Of a stretch of 64,000 nt of DNA, positions 9,221-17,264 are shown piece by piece. Numbering within the stretch: position 1 is the stretch's first letter; each line of letters starts with the position of its first letter. Source of the DNA: an uncultured Acidobacteriota bacterium (GTDB taxonomy: Bacteria > Acidobacteriota > Terriglobia > Bryobacterales > Bryobacteraceae). The notes under the pieces are model-generated. The model was not told the origin of the DNA and did no database searches. It worked only from the letters and a program-made list of their open reading frames with translations. The stretch is taken from positions 1 to 64,000 of the forward strand of contig CADEFM010000008.1 of assembly GCA_902826605.1 (NCBI GenBank), read 5' to 3'. A program made the translations under genes and the position numbers.

Positions 9221-9871
9221 ATGTCGGCCACTGCTACAGTTGGACAGATTAACACGGGGCCGTCCTTGATTGCCGGGATGCTCCACACAACCCGGGAGAC
9301 GCGGGTGGACGCGGACACTCAAATCGTTGAGCGGTGCCTGGCAGGTGAAGAATCCGCGTGGGAGGATTTAGTCAAAATCCATACCCGCCGCGTGTACGCG
9401 ATCTGCTATCGCTTCACCAGTTCCGACCCGCAAGCGCAGGATCTCACGCAGGAGGTTTTTCTGCGTGTGTTCCGTTCCCTCAAGAGTTTTCGTTCACCGG
9501 AAGGCTCCTTCTCCGTATGGCTAGCACGCCTGACGCGGAACCTTCTGATCGATCACTACCGGCGGGCAAAATACGACCGCGCAACCAGTTCCATTGAAGA
9601 GCAACTGCCGATGATCGAAGAGACCGCGTCACTCGCGGCCCGTACCGATGGACTGCTGGCCGGCCGCGAGGCCAGTGAAACGTTGCAAGCGGCGCTTGGT
9701 AAACTTTCTCCGGAATTGCGGGAAGCAGTGATTCTGCGCGATTTGGAAGAACTTGAATATCGCGAAATCGCTCAGGTTTTGAATGTGCCGGAAGGCACGG
9801 TGAAATCCAGATTGAATCGCGGGCGTGCGGAACTGGCGCGCGTGCTGCGCAAGCAAGGCGTTACGGTGTAA
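9221..9871 (+). CDS. ECF-family RNA polymerase sigma factor
   Basis: A 216-residue extracytoplasmic-function sigma factor. Region 2 runs about residues 45-115 (AQDLTQEVFLRVFRSLKSF, then FSVWLARLTRNLLIDHYRR). Region 4 runs about 150-205 (LSPELREAVILRDLEELEYR and the helix-turn-helix VPEGTVKSRLNRGRAEL). The first 25 residues are atypical and the true start may be downstream, for example GTG 9303. The anti-sigma gene follows after 3 bp, making this a classical sigma/anti-sigma pair. It probably drives its own operon from the ECF-like promoter just upstream. The signal sensed is unknown. Confidence 0.92.
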   Translation: MSATATVGQINTGPSLIAGMLHTTRETRVDADTQIVERCLAGEESAWEDLVKIHTRRVYAICYRFTSSDPQAQDLTQEVFLRVFRSLKSFRSPEGSFSVWLARLTRNLLIDHYRRAKYDRATSSIEEQLPMIEETASLAARTDGLLAGREASETLQAALGKLSPELREAVILRDLEELEYREIAQVLNVPEGTVKSRLNRGRAELARVLRKQGVTV

Positions 9872-9874
9872 GCA

Positions 9875-10414
9875 ATGAACGTTACCTGCACCGAGTTCGA
9901 AATTTTGCTGGCCGACTGGCTGGATGCGGCGCTCGCACCGGACCGGAATGCCGAAGTGGAAGGCCACGCGGCCGGATGCCCGGCTTGTGCTGAGTTAGCT
10001 CGGGATGCAGCCGGAGCAGTGGCGCTGATAGAACGAGCAATGGCGGTGGAACCGCCTTCCGCACTGGTGAATCGGATTTTGTTCGAGGCTACAAGCGGTT
10101 TCAGCCGTGTGGAAACGCGACCTTCCTGGTTCGTACGCTGGCTGGGACCCATTCTGCAACCGCGATTCTCGATGGGCATCGCGATGACAGCGCTCTCTTT
10201 GGTGATGATGGGACGTTACACGGGAATCGAGGCCCGGCAGCTAAAGCCGTCCGATCTGAATCCGGCCATGATTTTTCCGGCAATGGAAGACCGTGCGCTA
10301 CGAGTTTGGAATCGTACCGTGAAAGAATACGAGAACTTGAGGCTTGTCTACGATGTGCAGTCACGCTTGCAGGAATGGAGCGGCGCTCCTGCGGAGGGGG
10401 CCGAACAGCCATGA
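9875..10414 (+). CDS. Membrane anti-sigma factor with zinc-finger (ZAS) motif
   Basis: A 179-residue protein. Residues 1-45 form the anti-sigma zinc-binding domain, with an early Cys (MNVTCTEFE) and the HAAGCPAC core that fits the H-x3-C-x2-C ZAS signature. One transmembrane segment follows near residues 95-110 (MGIAMTALSLVMMG). The remaining roughly 65 residues would be periplasmic. In this class the ZAS domain holds the cognate ECF sigma inactive until the membrane signal releases it. The gene follows the sigma gene by 3 bp and overlaps the next gene by ATGA, so the whole set is translationally coupled. Confidence 0.85.
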   Translation: MNVTCTEFEILLADWLDAALAPDRNAEVEGHAAGCPACAELARDAAGAVALIERAMAVEPPSALVNRILFEATSGFSRVETRPSWFVRWLGPILQPRFSMGIAMTALSLVMMGRYTGIEARQLKPSDLNPAMIFPAMEDRALRVWNRTVKEYENLRLVYDVQSRLQEWSGAPAEGAEQP

Positions 10415-11142
10415 CGCCAGAAAATCCACAAGACGAAATCGAAGTCCGGACGGAAAGCGTTCCGCTTGCCCTGGAAACAAAGATCGTGGGTTATTGCCGC
10501 GCGTGCGGCAAGGGGCTGGACACGTCCAACGCGCGCCATGTAAACCGAACCATTTATTGCGAAGAGCATGCGCCACTAGGCAACACCGGCGCGCCGCCTT
10601 CACCGTGGACCGCTGCCGGCTCTTCGCACCCCCCGCCGCTCCCTCATCCCAGCGCGGCCCACAGCAGCTCTCCCATGCTCGCGTTCTTCCTCGGATGGAT
10701 TCCAGGCGTGGGCGCCATCTACAACGGCCAGTATGCCAAGGGATTCGTGCACGCGTTGATTTTCGGGTTGCTGATCAGCATTCTGGGCAGTAACGCTTCG
10801 AGGAGCTTGGAACCGTTGTTTGGACTCCTGATCGCGGTCTTCATCTTCTACATGGCGTTTGAGGCGTATCACACCGCCAAGAGGCGTGCCCTTGGACAAC
10901 CGATCGATGAATGGTCCGGCCTGGTTACGACACGGCGAGGATCAAAATTCCCCGCCGGGCCGATGGTGTTGATTGCGGTGGGCGTGGTCTTTCTGTTGAA
11001 TAATCTTGGCTTGTGGGATTTTCATCGAGTCGCGCGCTATTGGCCAGCGGCGTTGATCATACTAGGCGTCTACATGCTATGGAGCCGCCTGATGGAAGGA
11101 CAAGCCGAAGTGAAGATGGAGGATAAACATGGACGCGAATAA
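10411..11142 (+). CDS. B-box zinc finger membrane protein with LiaF-like TM region
   Basis: A 243-residue protein. Residues about 27-55 contain a B-box-like zinc-binding segment (CRACGKGLD ... YCEEHA). A Pro/Ser-rich linker follows. Then come a TM2/DUF-type pair of helices (LAFFLGWIPGVGAIYNGQYA) and a C-terminal pair resembling the LiaI/LiaF transmembrane region (VLIAVGVVFLLNNLG ... YWPAALIILG). The start is ATG 10411, overlapping the anti-sigma stop by ATGA; an upstream extension would lie inside the anti-sigma gene. This domain mix is frequent beside ECF sigma factors in Acidobacteria in my recollection. It probably senses or relays envelope stress; mechanism unknown. Confidence 0.7.
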   Translation: MTPENPQDEIEVRTESVPLALETKIVGYCRACGKGLDTSNARHVNRTIYCEEHAPLGNTGAPPSPWTAAGSSHPPPLPHPSAAHSSSPMLAFFLGWIPGVGAIYNGQYAKGFVHALIFGLLISILGSNASRSLEPLFGLLIAVFIFYMAFEAYHTAKRRALGQPIDEWSGLVTTRRGSKFPAGPMVLIAVGVVFLLNNLGLWDFHRVARYWPAALIILGVYMLWSRLMEGQAEVKMEDKHGRE

Positions 11143-11311
11143 TGCATCGTTAGCGACGGCTCTGCAAGGGCCCGTTCTGATGATCGTATTAGGCGCGCTA
11201 TTCGCCGCCGAATACGCGGGAGGACCGAGTTTCAGCCGTACCTGGCCGGTGCTTGTGATCCTAGTTGGGCTATTTAAGCTGATGGAATACAGCAGGACCC
11301 GAAACACATGA
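11129..11311 (+). CDS. Small LiaI/LiaF-like transmembrane protein
   Basis: A 60-residue protein with two short hydrophobic segments (about 15-27 and 37-52), the second in the typical context FSRTWPVLVILVGLFKLMEY. This matches the LiaI/LiaF transmembrane region that also occurs in both neighbours. Its start lies 14 bp inside the end of the preceding gene, and its stop overlaps the next start (ACATGA), so coupling is very tight. It probably forms a complex with the flanking proteins. Confidence 0.7.
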   Translation: MDANNASLATALQGPVLMIVLGALFAAEYAGGPSFSRTWPVLVILVGLFKLMEYSRTRNT

Positions 11312-12627
11312 GAAATCGTTCGATTGTCGGACCCCTAGTGCTGATCGGGCTAGGCGGGGCACTGCTGGCTCGCAACTGGTACCCAGACCTGCGCTGGACA
11401 GACTTCATTGCCCGCTACTGGCCGTATGTTCTGATCTTCTGGGGCGGACTCCGGGTGCTTGAAATCGCCGTGGCGAAAGCGCGCAGCAAGTCCCTCCCCG
11501 CACGGGGCGTCAGCGGCGGCGAGTGGGTGCTGGTTGTTTTCCTTTGTCTGATCGGTTCCGGGATTCACGCGGCGCACGGATTCACGGCCGGGTGGCCCGG
11601 AGCGTTCACCATGGGCGGGGTCGAGGTGTTTGGCGAGCGCTTTGAATATCCCGTCGCTCTTGAAAAGGCAGTTTCCAAAATGCCGCGGGTGGTGATTGAT
11701 GGATTGCGCGGTGACGTGCAAATTTCGGGTTCCGAAACGGACACGGTCAAGGTGAGCGGCCAAAGAATCGTCCGTTCCATGAATCGAGCCGCGGCGGACG
11801 AACTGGGCCGCGAATCCCCTGTGGAGATCACCGGCGACGCCGATCAAGTGACAATTCATTTGGGCGGCGAAGCCGCGCAGACGCGCAGTGTTTCCCATAC
11901 GCTGGAAATTGGCGTTCCCAAGGGCGCTAGCGTAAAGGTGGAGGGCCGCAGCGGGGATCTGCGTGTGACAAATGTCACTGGCGCGGTGGAAATCAGCGGA
12001 CGCGGGTCGGATGTGGAACTCAGCTATATTGGGGGACCCGTCACTGTCTCGGGCACGTACAATGGGGCGGTCCAATTCCAGAGGATTGACAAACCGGTGG
12101 AATTCAATGGGTCCCGCACGGAGTTGCGTGTGGAACGCATTCCGGGCGAATTGAGAATTGCCCTGGGCGACGTGAAGGCCACGAATATCGTGGGTCCAAT
12201 GAGACTGAGCACGCGTTCGAACGATATCCGCATTGATGGCTTCAACAACAACATGGACATCACTTCGGAACGCGGAGATCTGGACTTGCGCCCCGGACAG
12301 ACGCCCCTGGGCCAAATTCAGGCCCACGCACGTTCCGGCAACATCCGGCTTTCGCTGCCTGCCGACGCGCAGTTCAGCATGAACGCACGCACAAACCGCG
12401 GCGAGATCAAGAACGAGTTTGGCGGCACGTTAAAAAAGGAAACCGAGAGCCGCCGTGAAACGCTGCAGGGCGCGGTGGGCAGCGGCCCGGTGATCGATCT
12501 GCAAACCGACCGCGGCGACATTCTTGTGCGCAAAACCGGTTTAGCGGAGAGCACCGCCGCTCAAGTGCCAGCCGGCAAGAACGGTCAAAAGGCGTCCGAA
12601 AAGATTCTCGAAAAAATCGAACAGTGA
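11308..12627 (+). CDS. LiaI/LiaF-like TM protein with DUF4097 beta-helix domain
   Basis: A 439-residue protein. Residues 1-85 hold the LiaF-like membrane region (VLIGLGGALLARNW, YWPYVLIFWGGLRVLE) and another helix near 70-90. Residues from about 130 to 410 are a DUF4097 putative adhesin domain made of repeating short strands such as GDLRVTNVTGAVEISGRGSDVEL and GDVKATNIVGPMRLSTRSND, consistent with a right-handed parallel beta-helix. It is last in the ECF operon and convergent with the glycerate kinase gene. DUF4097 proteins are commonly tied to envelope stress systems. The periplasmic beta-helix may be the sensor or effector part of this operon (inference). Confidence 0.8.
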   Translation: MRNRSIVGPLVLIGLGGALLARNWYPDLRWTDFIARYWPYVLIFWGGLRVLEIAVAKARSKSLPARGVSGGEWVLVVFLCLIGSGIHAAHGFTAGWPGAFTMGGVEVFGERFEYPVALEKAVSKMPRVVIDGLRGDVQISGSETDTVKVSGQRIVRSMNRAAADELGRESPVEITGDADQVTIHLGGEAAQTRSVSHTLEIGVPKGASVKVEGRSGDLRVTNVTGAVEISGRGSDVELSYIGGPVTVSGTYNGAVQFQRIDKPVEFNGSRTELRVERIPGELRIALGDVKATNIVGPMRLSTRSNDIRIDGFNNNMDITSERGDLDLRPGQTPLGQIQAHARSGNIRLSLPADAQFSMNARTNRGEIKNEFGGTLKKETESRRETLQGAVGSGPVIDLQTDRGDILVRKTGLAESTAAQVPAGKNGQKASEKILEKIEQ

Positions 12628-12642
12628 ACACTGGCGAACGCA

Positions 12643-13878
12643 CTAATTGATCATCAACAAGCGGATGTCCATGACATTCGTGCCGGTGGGTCCGGTCTTG
12701 ACCAGGCCACCGGCCTTTTTGAAGTAATGATAAGAATCGTTGTTCGCCAAGAATGGCACCGGGTCCAAAGCTAACTTCCCGGAAGATACAGCCACTGCGC
12801 CCGCGGCATCGGTGGGACCGTCAATCCCGTCGGTTCCCCCGCTAAAGATTGTGACGCCGGGGGTGTCCTGGAGAGCGTCGAGAGCCGCCAGCACGAATTC
12901 CTGGTTACGGCCACCCAAGCCCTTTCCACGCAGCGTGACCGTGGTTTCGCCGCCCGAGAGAAAGCATAAGCGTTTCGCGCCCGAGGAGCGGGCTTCCCGG
13001 ACCAATGCCGCATGCATGCGGGCGATGTCGCGCGTTTCGCCGTCAATGGTGGTGGACAGAACAATGGGCTGGTAACCCAGCTCGCGCGAAGTCTTTTTCG
13101 CTGCTTCCATGGAAACGCGGTTGCTGCCGACGATCACGTTGTTGGCGTTGGAAATGCGTTTTGGCGTCTCCGTCAACTTGGGCGCAGTCACGCCGAATCG
13201 GCGCAAGATTGCCGTGGCGTCTCGTTTCGTTGTCAGGTCTGGCACGGTTGGACCGGAGCCGATCACTTCAAGGTTGTCGCCAATGACATCAGAGAGAATC
13301 AACGCGACGACTTGCGCGGGCTGAGCAAGCGCAGCCAGGCGACCGCCCTTAATGGCGGAAAGGTGCTTCCGAACGGTGTTGATTTCGTGAATAGTCGCGC
13401 CGCAGGCTAACAGACTTCGTGTGACGCGCTGCTTCTCGTCTAGGGTGACACCTGGAGCGGGCAAAGGCATGAGAGCGGAAGCTCCTCCCGAAATCAGGCA
13501 AATCACCAGATCGCGCGCGCCCGCTCTCTTAGCGATGGCTGCAATCTCCCGCGCGCCGGCTACACCACGCGCATCGGGCACCGGATGTCCGGTTTCGTGC
13601 ACTTTGATTCGTCGGAGCGCGACGCCCGCGCCATCCGGCACATTGATTGCGCCGTCGAAAATCCGGTCGCCGAGAATGCCTTCAACCGCCTGTGCCATGC
13701 GAGCGGTAGCCTTCCCCGCTCCGAGAACGTGAATCTCGTCGAAATTAGCAAGCCGGTATAGCTTGCCCCCGGCGTGGATCGCTCCGCGCTGGAGGCGCAT
13801 GTGGGCTCGCACGGCTGTGGCGGGATCGGCAGCGTGCAGGGCGGCATTAAAAATAGTACGGGCGTGAAGTTTGCTCAA
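12643..13878 (-). CDS. Glycerate 2-kinase (GckA/TtuD, MOFRL family)
   Basis: A 411-residue two-domain kinase that phosphorylates D-glycerate to 2-phosphoglycerate using ATP. Seen: HVLGAGKATARMA near 50-62, the Ser/Gly-rich LISGGASALMPLP around 128-140, SDVIGDNLEVIGSGPT near 195-210, and the C-terminal MOFRL domain with CFLSGGETTVTLRG and GGRNQEF. Length is normal for the family. It links serine, glyoxylate or tartronate breakdown to glycolysis. It lies upstream of nothing obviously related; shikimate kinase is 28 bp upstream on the same strand. Confidence 0.92.
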   Translation of the reverse strand: MSKLHARTIFNAALHAADPATAVRAHMRLQRGAIHAGGKLYRLANFDEIHVLGAGKATARMAQAVEGILGDRIFDGAINVPDGAGVALRRIKVHETGHPVPDARGVAGAREIAAIAKRAGARDLVICLISGGASALMPLPAPGVTLDEKQRVTRSLLACGATIHEINTVRKHLSAIKGGRLAALAQPAQVVALILSDVIGDNLEVIGSGPTVPDLTTKRDATAILRRFGVTAPKLTETPKRISNANNVIVGSNRVSMEAAKKTSRELGYQPIVLSTTIDGETRDIARMHAALVREARSSGAKRLCFLSGGETTVTLRGKGLGGRNQEFVLAALDALQDTPGVTIFSGGTDGIDGPTDAAGAVAVSSGKLALDPVPFLANNDSYHYFKKAGGLVKTGPTGTNVMDIRLLMIN

Positions 13879-13906
13879 TGTTCGGTTCTCGGTTCAGGTC
13901 TCAGAT

Positions 13907-14440
13907 TCAAGGGATGAAAAGGGGTAATGCAAGAATACGGGCGACCACGGCGTCCGGGGGGTCTCCACCCGTGACAATGTGATAGTCGGCGCGAGCGTAA
14001 TCCTCGCGGCGGGAATCATATAAATGCTTCAAGCGCTGAGGATCTCGCGCCAGTGGCCGGTGGGTTTCCTGGGCGACGCGCGGCTCCAGCACTTCAAATG
14101 GAGTATCCAGCCAGATGGTCACGCCGCTGCTGGACACAAGCTCGTAGTTCTCCTGAATCGTGAAAGCGCCACCACCCAAAGCGACCACCTGCGGACGTCC
14201 GGTTTTGACGCTCTGCGCCAGTTTCCTTAACGCGGCGGTTTCCATTTCCCGGAAAGCAGGTTCGCCCTGACGTTCGAAGACTTCTGAAATCGTCATACCA
14301 GCGGCCTTTTCGATTTGCGCATCGAGCTCGTAAAATCGCCAGCCCAGTTTCTCCGCCAGTTTGTCGCCGGCGGTGGACTTACCGCAACCCATGAATCCCA
14401 ACAGGTAGATGGCTGGTGTTTGCTTGAGTTTCAAAATCAT
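13907..14440 (-). CDS. aroK: Shikimate kinase
   Basis: A 177-residue P-loop kinase that converts shikimate to shikimate 3-phosphate in aromatic amino acid synthesis. Walker A is GFMGCGKST (residues 15-23). The shikimate-binding DxD-like residues are in ELDAQIEKAAG, the second conserved Arg is in FREME, and the GGG loop is ALGGGAF near 96-102. The lid arginine is in HRPLARD. Start is ATG 14440. It may be co-transcribed with the glycerate kinase downstream. No other aro genes are near. Confidence 0.95.
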   Translation of the reverse strand: MILKLKQTPAIYLLGFMGCGKSTAGDKLAEKLGWRFYELDAQIEKAAGMTISEVFERQGEPAFREMETAALRKLAQSVKTGRPQVVALGGGAFTIQENYELVSSSGVTIWLDTPFEVLEPRVAQETHRPLARDPQRLKHLYDSRREDYARADYHIVTGGDPPDAVVARILALPLFIP

Positions 14441-14486
14441 CGTGACAGCGTGAACGCGAGGGCTACGCGAAAGTCATAATAGTAGC

Positions 14487-15116
14487 ATGCAGGAATGGCT
14501 GGCATTGTTTCCCCTTCAGGTGGTGCTGCTGCCGGAGGCCGAACTCCCGTTGCACATCTTCGAAGAACGCTACAAAGAAATGATCCAAGACGTCCTGCGG
14601 GATCAGGTGGAATTCGGCGTGGTGATGGCGAGCAACAAGGGGATCGTCAACACGGGCTGCACGGCGACCATTGAAAAGATGCTGCATCAATATCCGGATG
14701 GGCGGATGGATATCCTCGCTCTAGGACGGCGAAGGTTTGAGATCACGCGCGTCAACGACGACCGTTCTTATCTGCGCGGCGAAGTGGATTTCTTCGACGA
14801 CGACGAAGCCGCCCCTGCTGCCTCCGAAGCGCGGCGGCAAGCCATCGAAGGATACAACGAATTGCAGGCGATGACGGCCGGAGTGCCCCTTCCGGCGTTT
14901 GAAGCAGCGGAGCCGCGGCTGAGTTTCCGTCTGGCTCAGCCTGTCACGGATTTGTCGATTCGTCAGGCGTTACTGGTCGCGCGGAGCGAAGCCGAGCGCA
15001 TCCGGCAATTGGCGGCTTTTCTTCCCGCCTACGTCGCCCGCCAGCGGCAGATTCAACACGTGAAGCAGACCGCGCCCCGCAACGGGCATGGCCACAAGCT
15101 GCCAGGGTTGGAATAA
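14487..15116 (+). CDS. LON substrate-binding domain protein
   Basis: A 209-residue protein that consists of the N-terminal domain of Lon protease alone, without AAA or peptidase parts. Seen: LFPLQVVLLPEAELPLHIFEERYKEM at the start, the hallmark of this domain, then GTGCTATIEKM-like and RRFEITRV strands, with helical residues 120-190. Such solo LON domains are widespread; cereblon and bacterial YcaA-type proteins are examples, and the bacterial role is not established. The divergent start lies 46 bp from aroK. The HAD hydrolase follows by 5 bp. Confidence 0.88.
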   Translation: MQEWLALFPLQVVLLPEAELPLHIFEERYKEMIQDVLRDQVEFGVVMASNKGIVNTGCTATIEKMLHQYPDGRMDILALGRRRFEITRVNDDRSYLRGEVDFFDDDEAAPAASEARRQAIEGYNELQAMTAGVPLPAFEAAEPRLSFRLAQPVTDLSIRQALLVARSEAERIRQLAAFLPAYVARQRQIQHVKQTAPRNGHGHKLPGLE

Positions 15117-15121
15117 TCCGC

Positions 15122-15814
15122 ATGCAGAGGGATCGGTTCCTCCTGATAGACGCGGATGACACGTTGTGGGAAAACAACATCTACTTCGAACGCGCCTTCG
15201 ACAACTTTTGCAGCTTTCTGGACCATTCGGCACTCACGCCCGCGCAAGTGCGCGAAGTACTGAACGAAATCGAATTGGCCAACGCCAGAGTCCACGGCTA
15301 CGGCTCTCTCAACTTCGGACGAAACTTGCAGCAGGCTTACCGCCATTTGGCCGAGCGTGAGATCCGCGTGGAGGATCTGGAACACATTCTCTCGCTGGCC
15401 GCTCGCATCTTGGAACAGCCGCTGGAGCTGCTGGAGGGCGTGGAGGAGACGCTGGCGTACTTATCCGGACGCCATGATCTGACGCTCTTCACGAAGGGCA
15501 ATCCCGAGGAACAGCGGATGAAAATCGACCGTTCCGGCCTGGCGGGCTATTTCCGCCACACGGCGATCGTGAAAGAAAAAGATGCGACGGCATACATGGC
15601 GCTGGCCGCCGAGCGCGGGTTGCGCACGGATGCCACCTGGATGATCGGCAACTCACCGAAGTCCGATATCAATCCGGCGCTCGAGGCGGGCATGAACGCG
15701 GTACTGGTGCCTCACGAAAACACGTGGGTCCTGGAACGCCAGGATTTGCGCACCCCCGGCGATCAGCGGCTGCTGACCGTCGAGCGGTTCAGTGATCTAC
15801 GCTTGCATTTTTGA
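15122..15814 (+). CDS. HAD-superfamily hydrolase
   Basis: A 230-residue HAD phosphohydrolase. Motif I is LLIDADDTLW with the catalytic pair Asp10/Asp12; motif II is LTLFTKGN near 120-127; the motif III Lys is in IVKEKD; motif IV is GNSPKSDI near 178-185. A helical cap runs about residues 20-95. The substrate is unknown; small phosphate esters are likely. It is downstream of the LON-domain gene by 5 bp, hence probably co-transcribed, and ends 4 bp from the convergent nuoN stop. Confidence 0.88.
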   Translation: MQRDRFLLIDADDTLWENNIYFERAFDNFCSFLDHSALTPAQVREVLNEIELANARVHGYGSLNFGRNLQQAYRHLAEREIRVEDLEHILSLAARILEQPLELLEGVEETLAYLSGRHDLTLFTKGNPEEQRMKIDRSGLAGYFRHTAIVKEKDATAYMALAAERGLRTDATWMIGNSPKSDINPALEAGMNAVLVPHENTWVLERQDLRTPGDQRLLTVERFSDLRLHF

Positions 15815-15818
15815 CACG

Positions 15819-17264
15819 CTATTTCAGCGCTGCCTTGCTCGCGTAGTCCAGCACCCAATCCGGCAGGATGCCAAGCACCAGGGTGCCAATCGCGCAGGCG
15901 TAGACGGCGATCTGCAGACTGGCCCCGGCCGCCGGCAGCTCCTCCGCACCTTCGCCCGGCTCATGGAAATACATGAGGACCAGCACACGCAGGTAGTAAT
16001 ACGCCGCAACCGCGCTATTCAGCAGGCCGAGGACGGTCAACCACACCAAGTGCGAATCGAGCGCCGCTTTAAAGATATAGAACTTACCGAAAAATCCACC
16101 GGTGAGTGGGACGCCAATGAGGCTCAGCAGAAACAGGGCGAGCATCGCTGCCATGGCAGGCTGGCGGCGGGAAAGCCCGGCGAAGTCGCTCATGGATACG
16201 AAGCGCTCCCCTTTGCGCGCGACGTGGGTCACCACTGCGAACGCACCGATGTTGGTAAGTGCATATGCGGCCATGTAGAACATCACCGCCGCGGCGCCGA
16301 TCTCGGAATTCGCAGTTACGGCTACCAGCACGTAGCCGGCGTGCGCGATGGAGCTATACGCCAGCAGGCGCTTGATATTGGATTGTTGAATCGCCGCAAA
16401 ATTACCGATCACCATGCTCGCAAGCGCACACGCCCACAACACCGGCTGCAACTGTTCGGCGGTGGCGCCGAAGTGGACCATGAAAATCACCAAAACGGCG
16501 AAAGCGGCCGCTTTGGGGCCCGCCGAGAGGAACGCCGACACGGGAGCGGGAGCGCCTTGGTACACGTCCGGCGCCCAGATTTGGAACGGCGCAGCGGAAA
16601 TCTTAAATGCCAGCCCCACGAAGATCAGCGCGGCCGCGACGCCGGTGAGCCCCAGCGAAGGCGCACCGGAGGATAGCAACACTTCGCGAATGATGGAAAG
16701 GTTCGTGGACCCGGTCAAACCGTACATCCACGCCACTCCGTAGAGGAGAAAAGCCGTGGCGAAGGAGCCAAGCAGGAAGTACTTCAGTGCGGCCTCATTG
16801 TTGCGGGGGTCGTCACGTAAGTATCCGGCGAGCACGTAGGAGGCGATAGAGGCGATTTCCAAGCCAACGAAAACCATCAGCAAGTCGTTGGCGGCTACCA
16901 TCACGCACTGGCCGACGACGCTGAATAGGATCAATGCGTAATACTCAGCTCCGTTGGCGCGTTCGCGCGTCAAATACTCGCTGGAGGCAAGGACGGCCAG
17001 CAAGCCGACGACGATCACCAGCGCGCGGAAAAACGTAGCGGAGCCGCCGATCGCCAACATACTGCTGAAAGCCGGGCCGTAACTGGAAGCCATCGCCGCC
17101 CACAGCGCGGCCGCCAGCGCGGCGAGCGAGATGGGAGCGAAGACCGTCCGGCGTTGATCGCTCCACACGGCCTCCAGCAACATGATCAGCACTCCTGCCA
17201 GAGTCAGTATGATCTCAGGCAGGATCCGCAAATATTCGACGCCGGCCGGAAAACTAACGGGCAT
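15819..17264 (-). CDS. nuoN: NADH-quinone oxidoreductase subunit N
   Basis: A 481-residue polytopic antiporter-like subunit of complex I that forms part of the proton-translocating arm. Conserved features include IKRLLAYSSIAHAGY (the lysine-bearing TM motif), AFKISAAPFQIWAPDVYQGAP and the LSLIGVPLTGGFFGKF segment. I place the start at ATG 17264. It has GGAGGT five bases upstream and overlaps nuoM by 11 bp; a longer frame up to 17303 has no good start. It is the last gene of the operon and abuts the convergent HAD gene. Confidence 0.95.
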   Translation of the reverse strand: MPVSFPAGVEYLRILPEIILTLAGVLIMLLEAVWSDQRRTVFAPISLAALAAALWAAMASSYGPAFSSMLAIGGSATFFRALVIVVGLLAVLASSEYLTRERANGAEYYALILFSVVGQCVMVAANDLLMVFVGLEIASIASYVLAGYLRDDPRNNEAALKYFLLGSFATAFLLYGVAWMYGLTGSTNLSIIREVLLSSGAPSLGLTGVAAALIFVGLAFKISAAPFQIWAPDVYQGAPAPVSAFLSAGPKAAAFAVLVIFMVHFGATAEQLQPVLWACALASMVIGNFAAIQQSNIKRLLAYSSIAHAGYVLVAVTANSEIGAAAVMFYMAAYALTNIGAFAVVTHVARKGERFVSMSDFAGLSRRQPAMAAMLALFLLSLIGVPLTGGFFGKFYIFKAALDSHLVWLTVLGLLNSAVAAYYYLRVLVLMYFHEPGEGAEELPAAGASLQIAVYACAIGTLVLGILPDWVLDYASKAALK

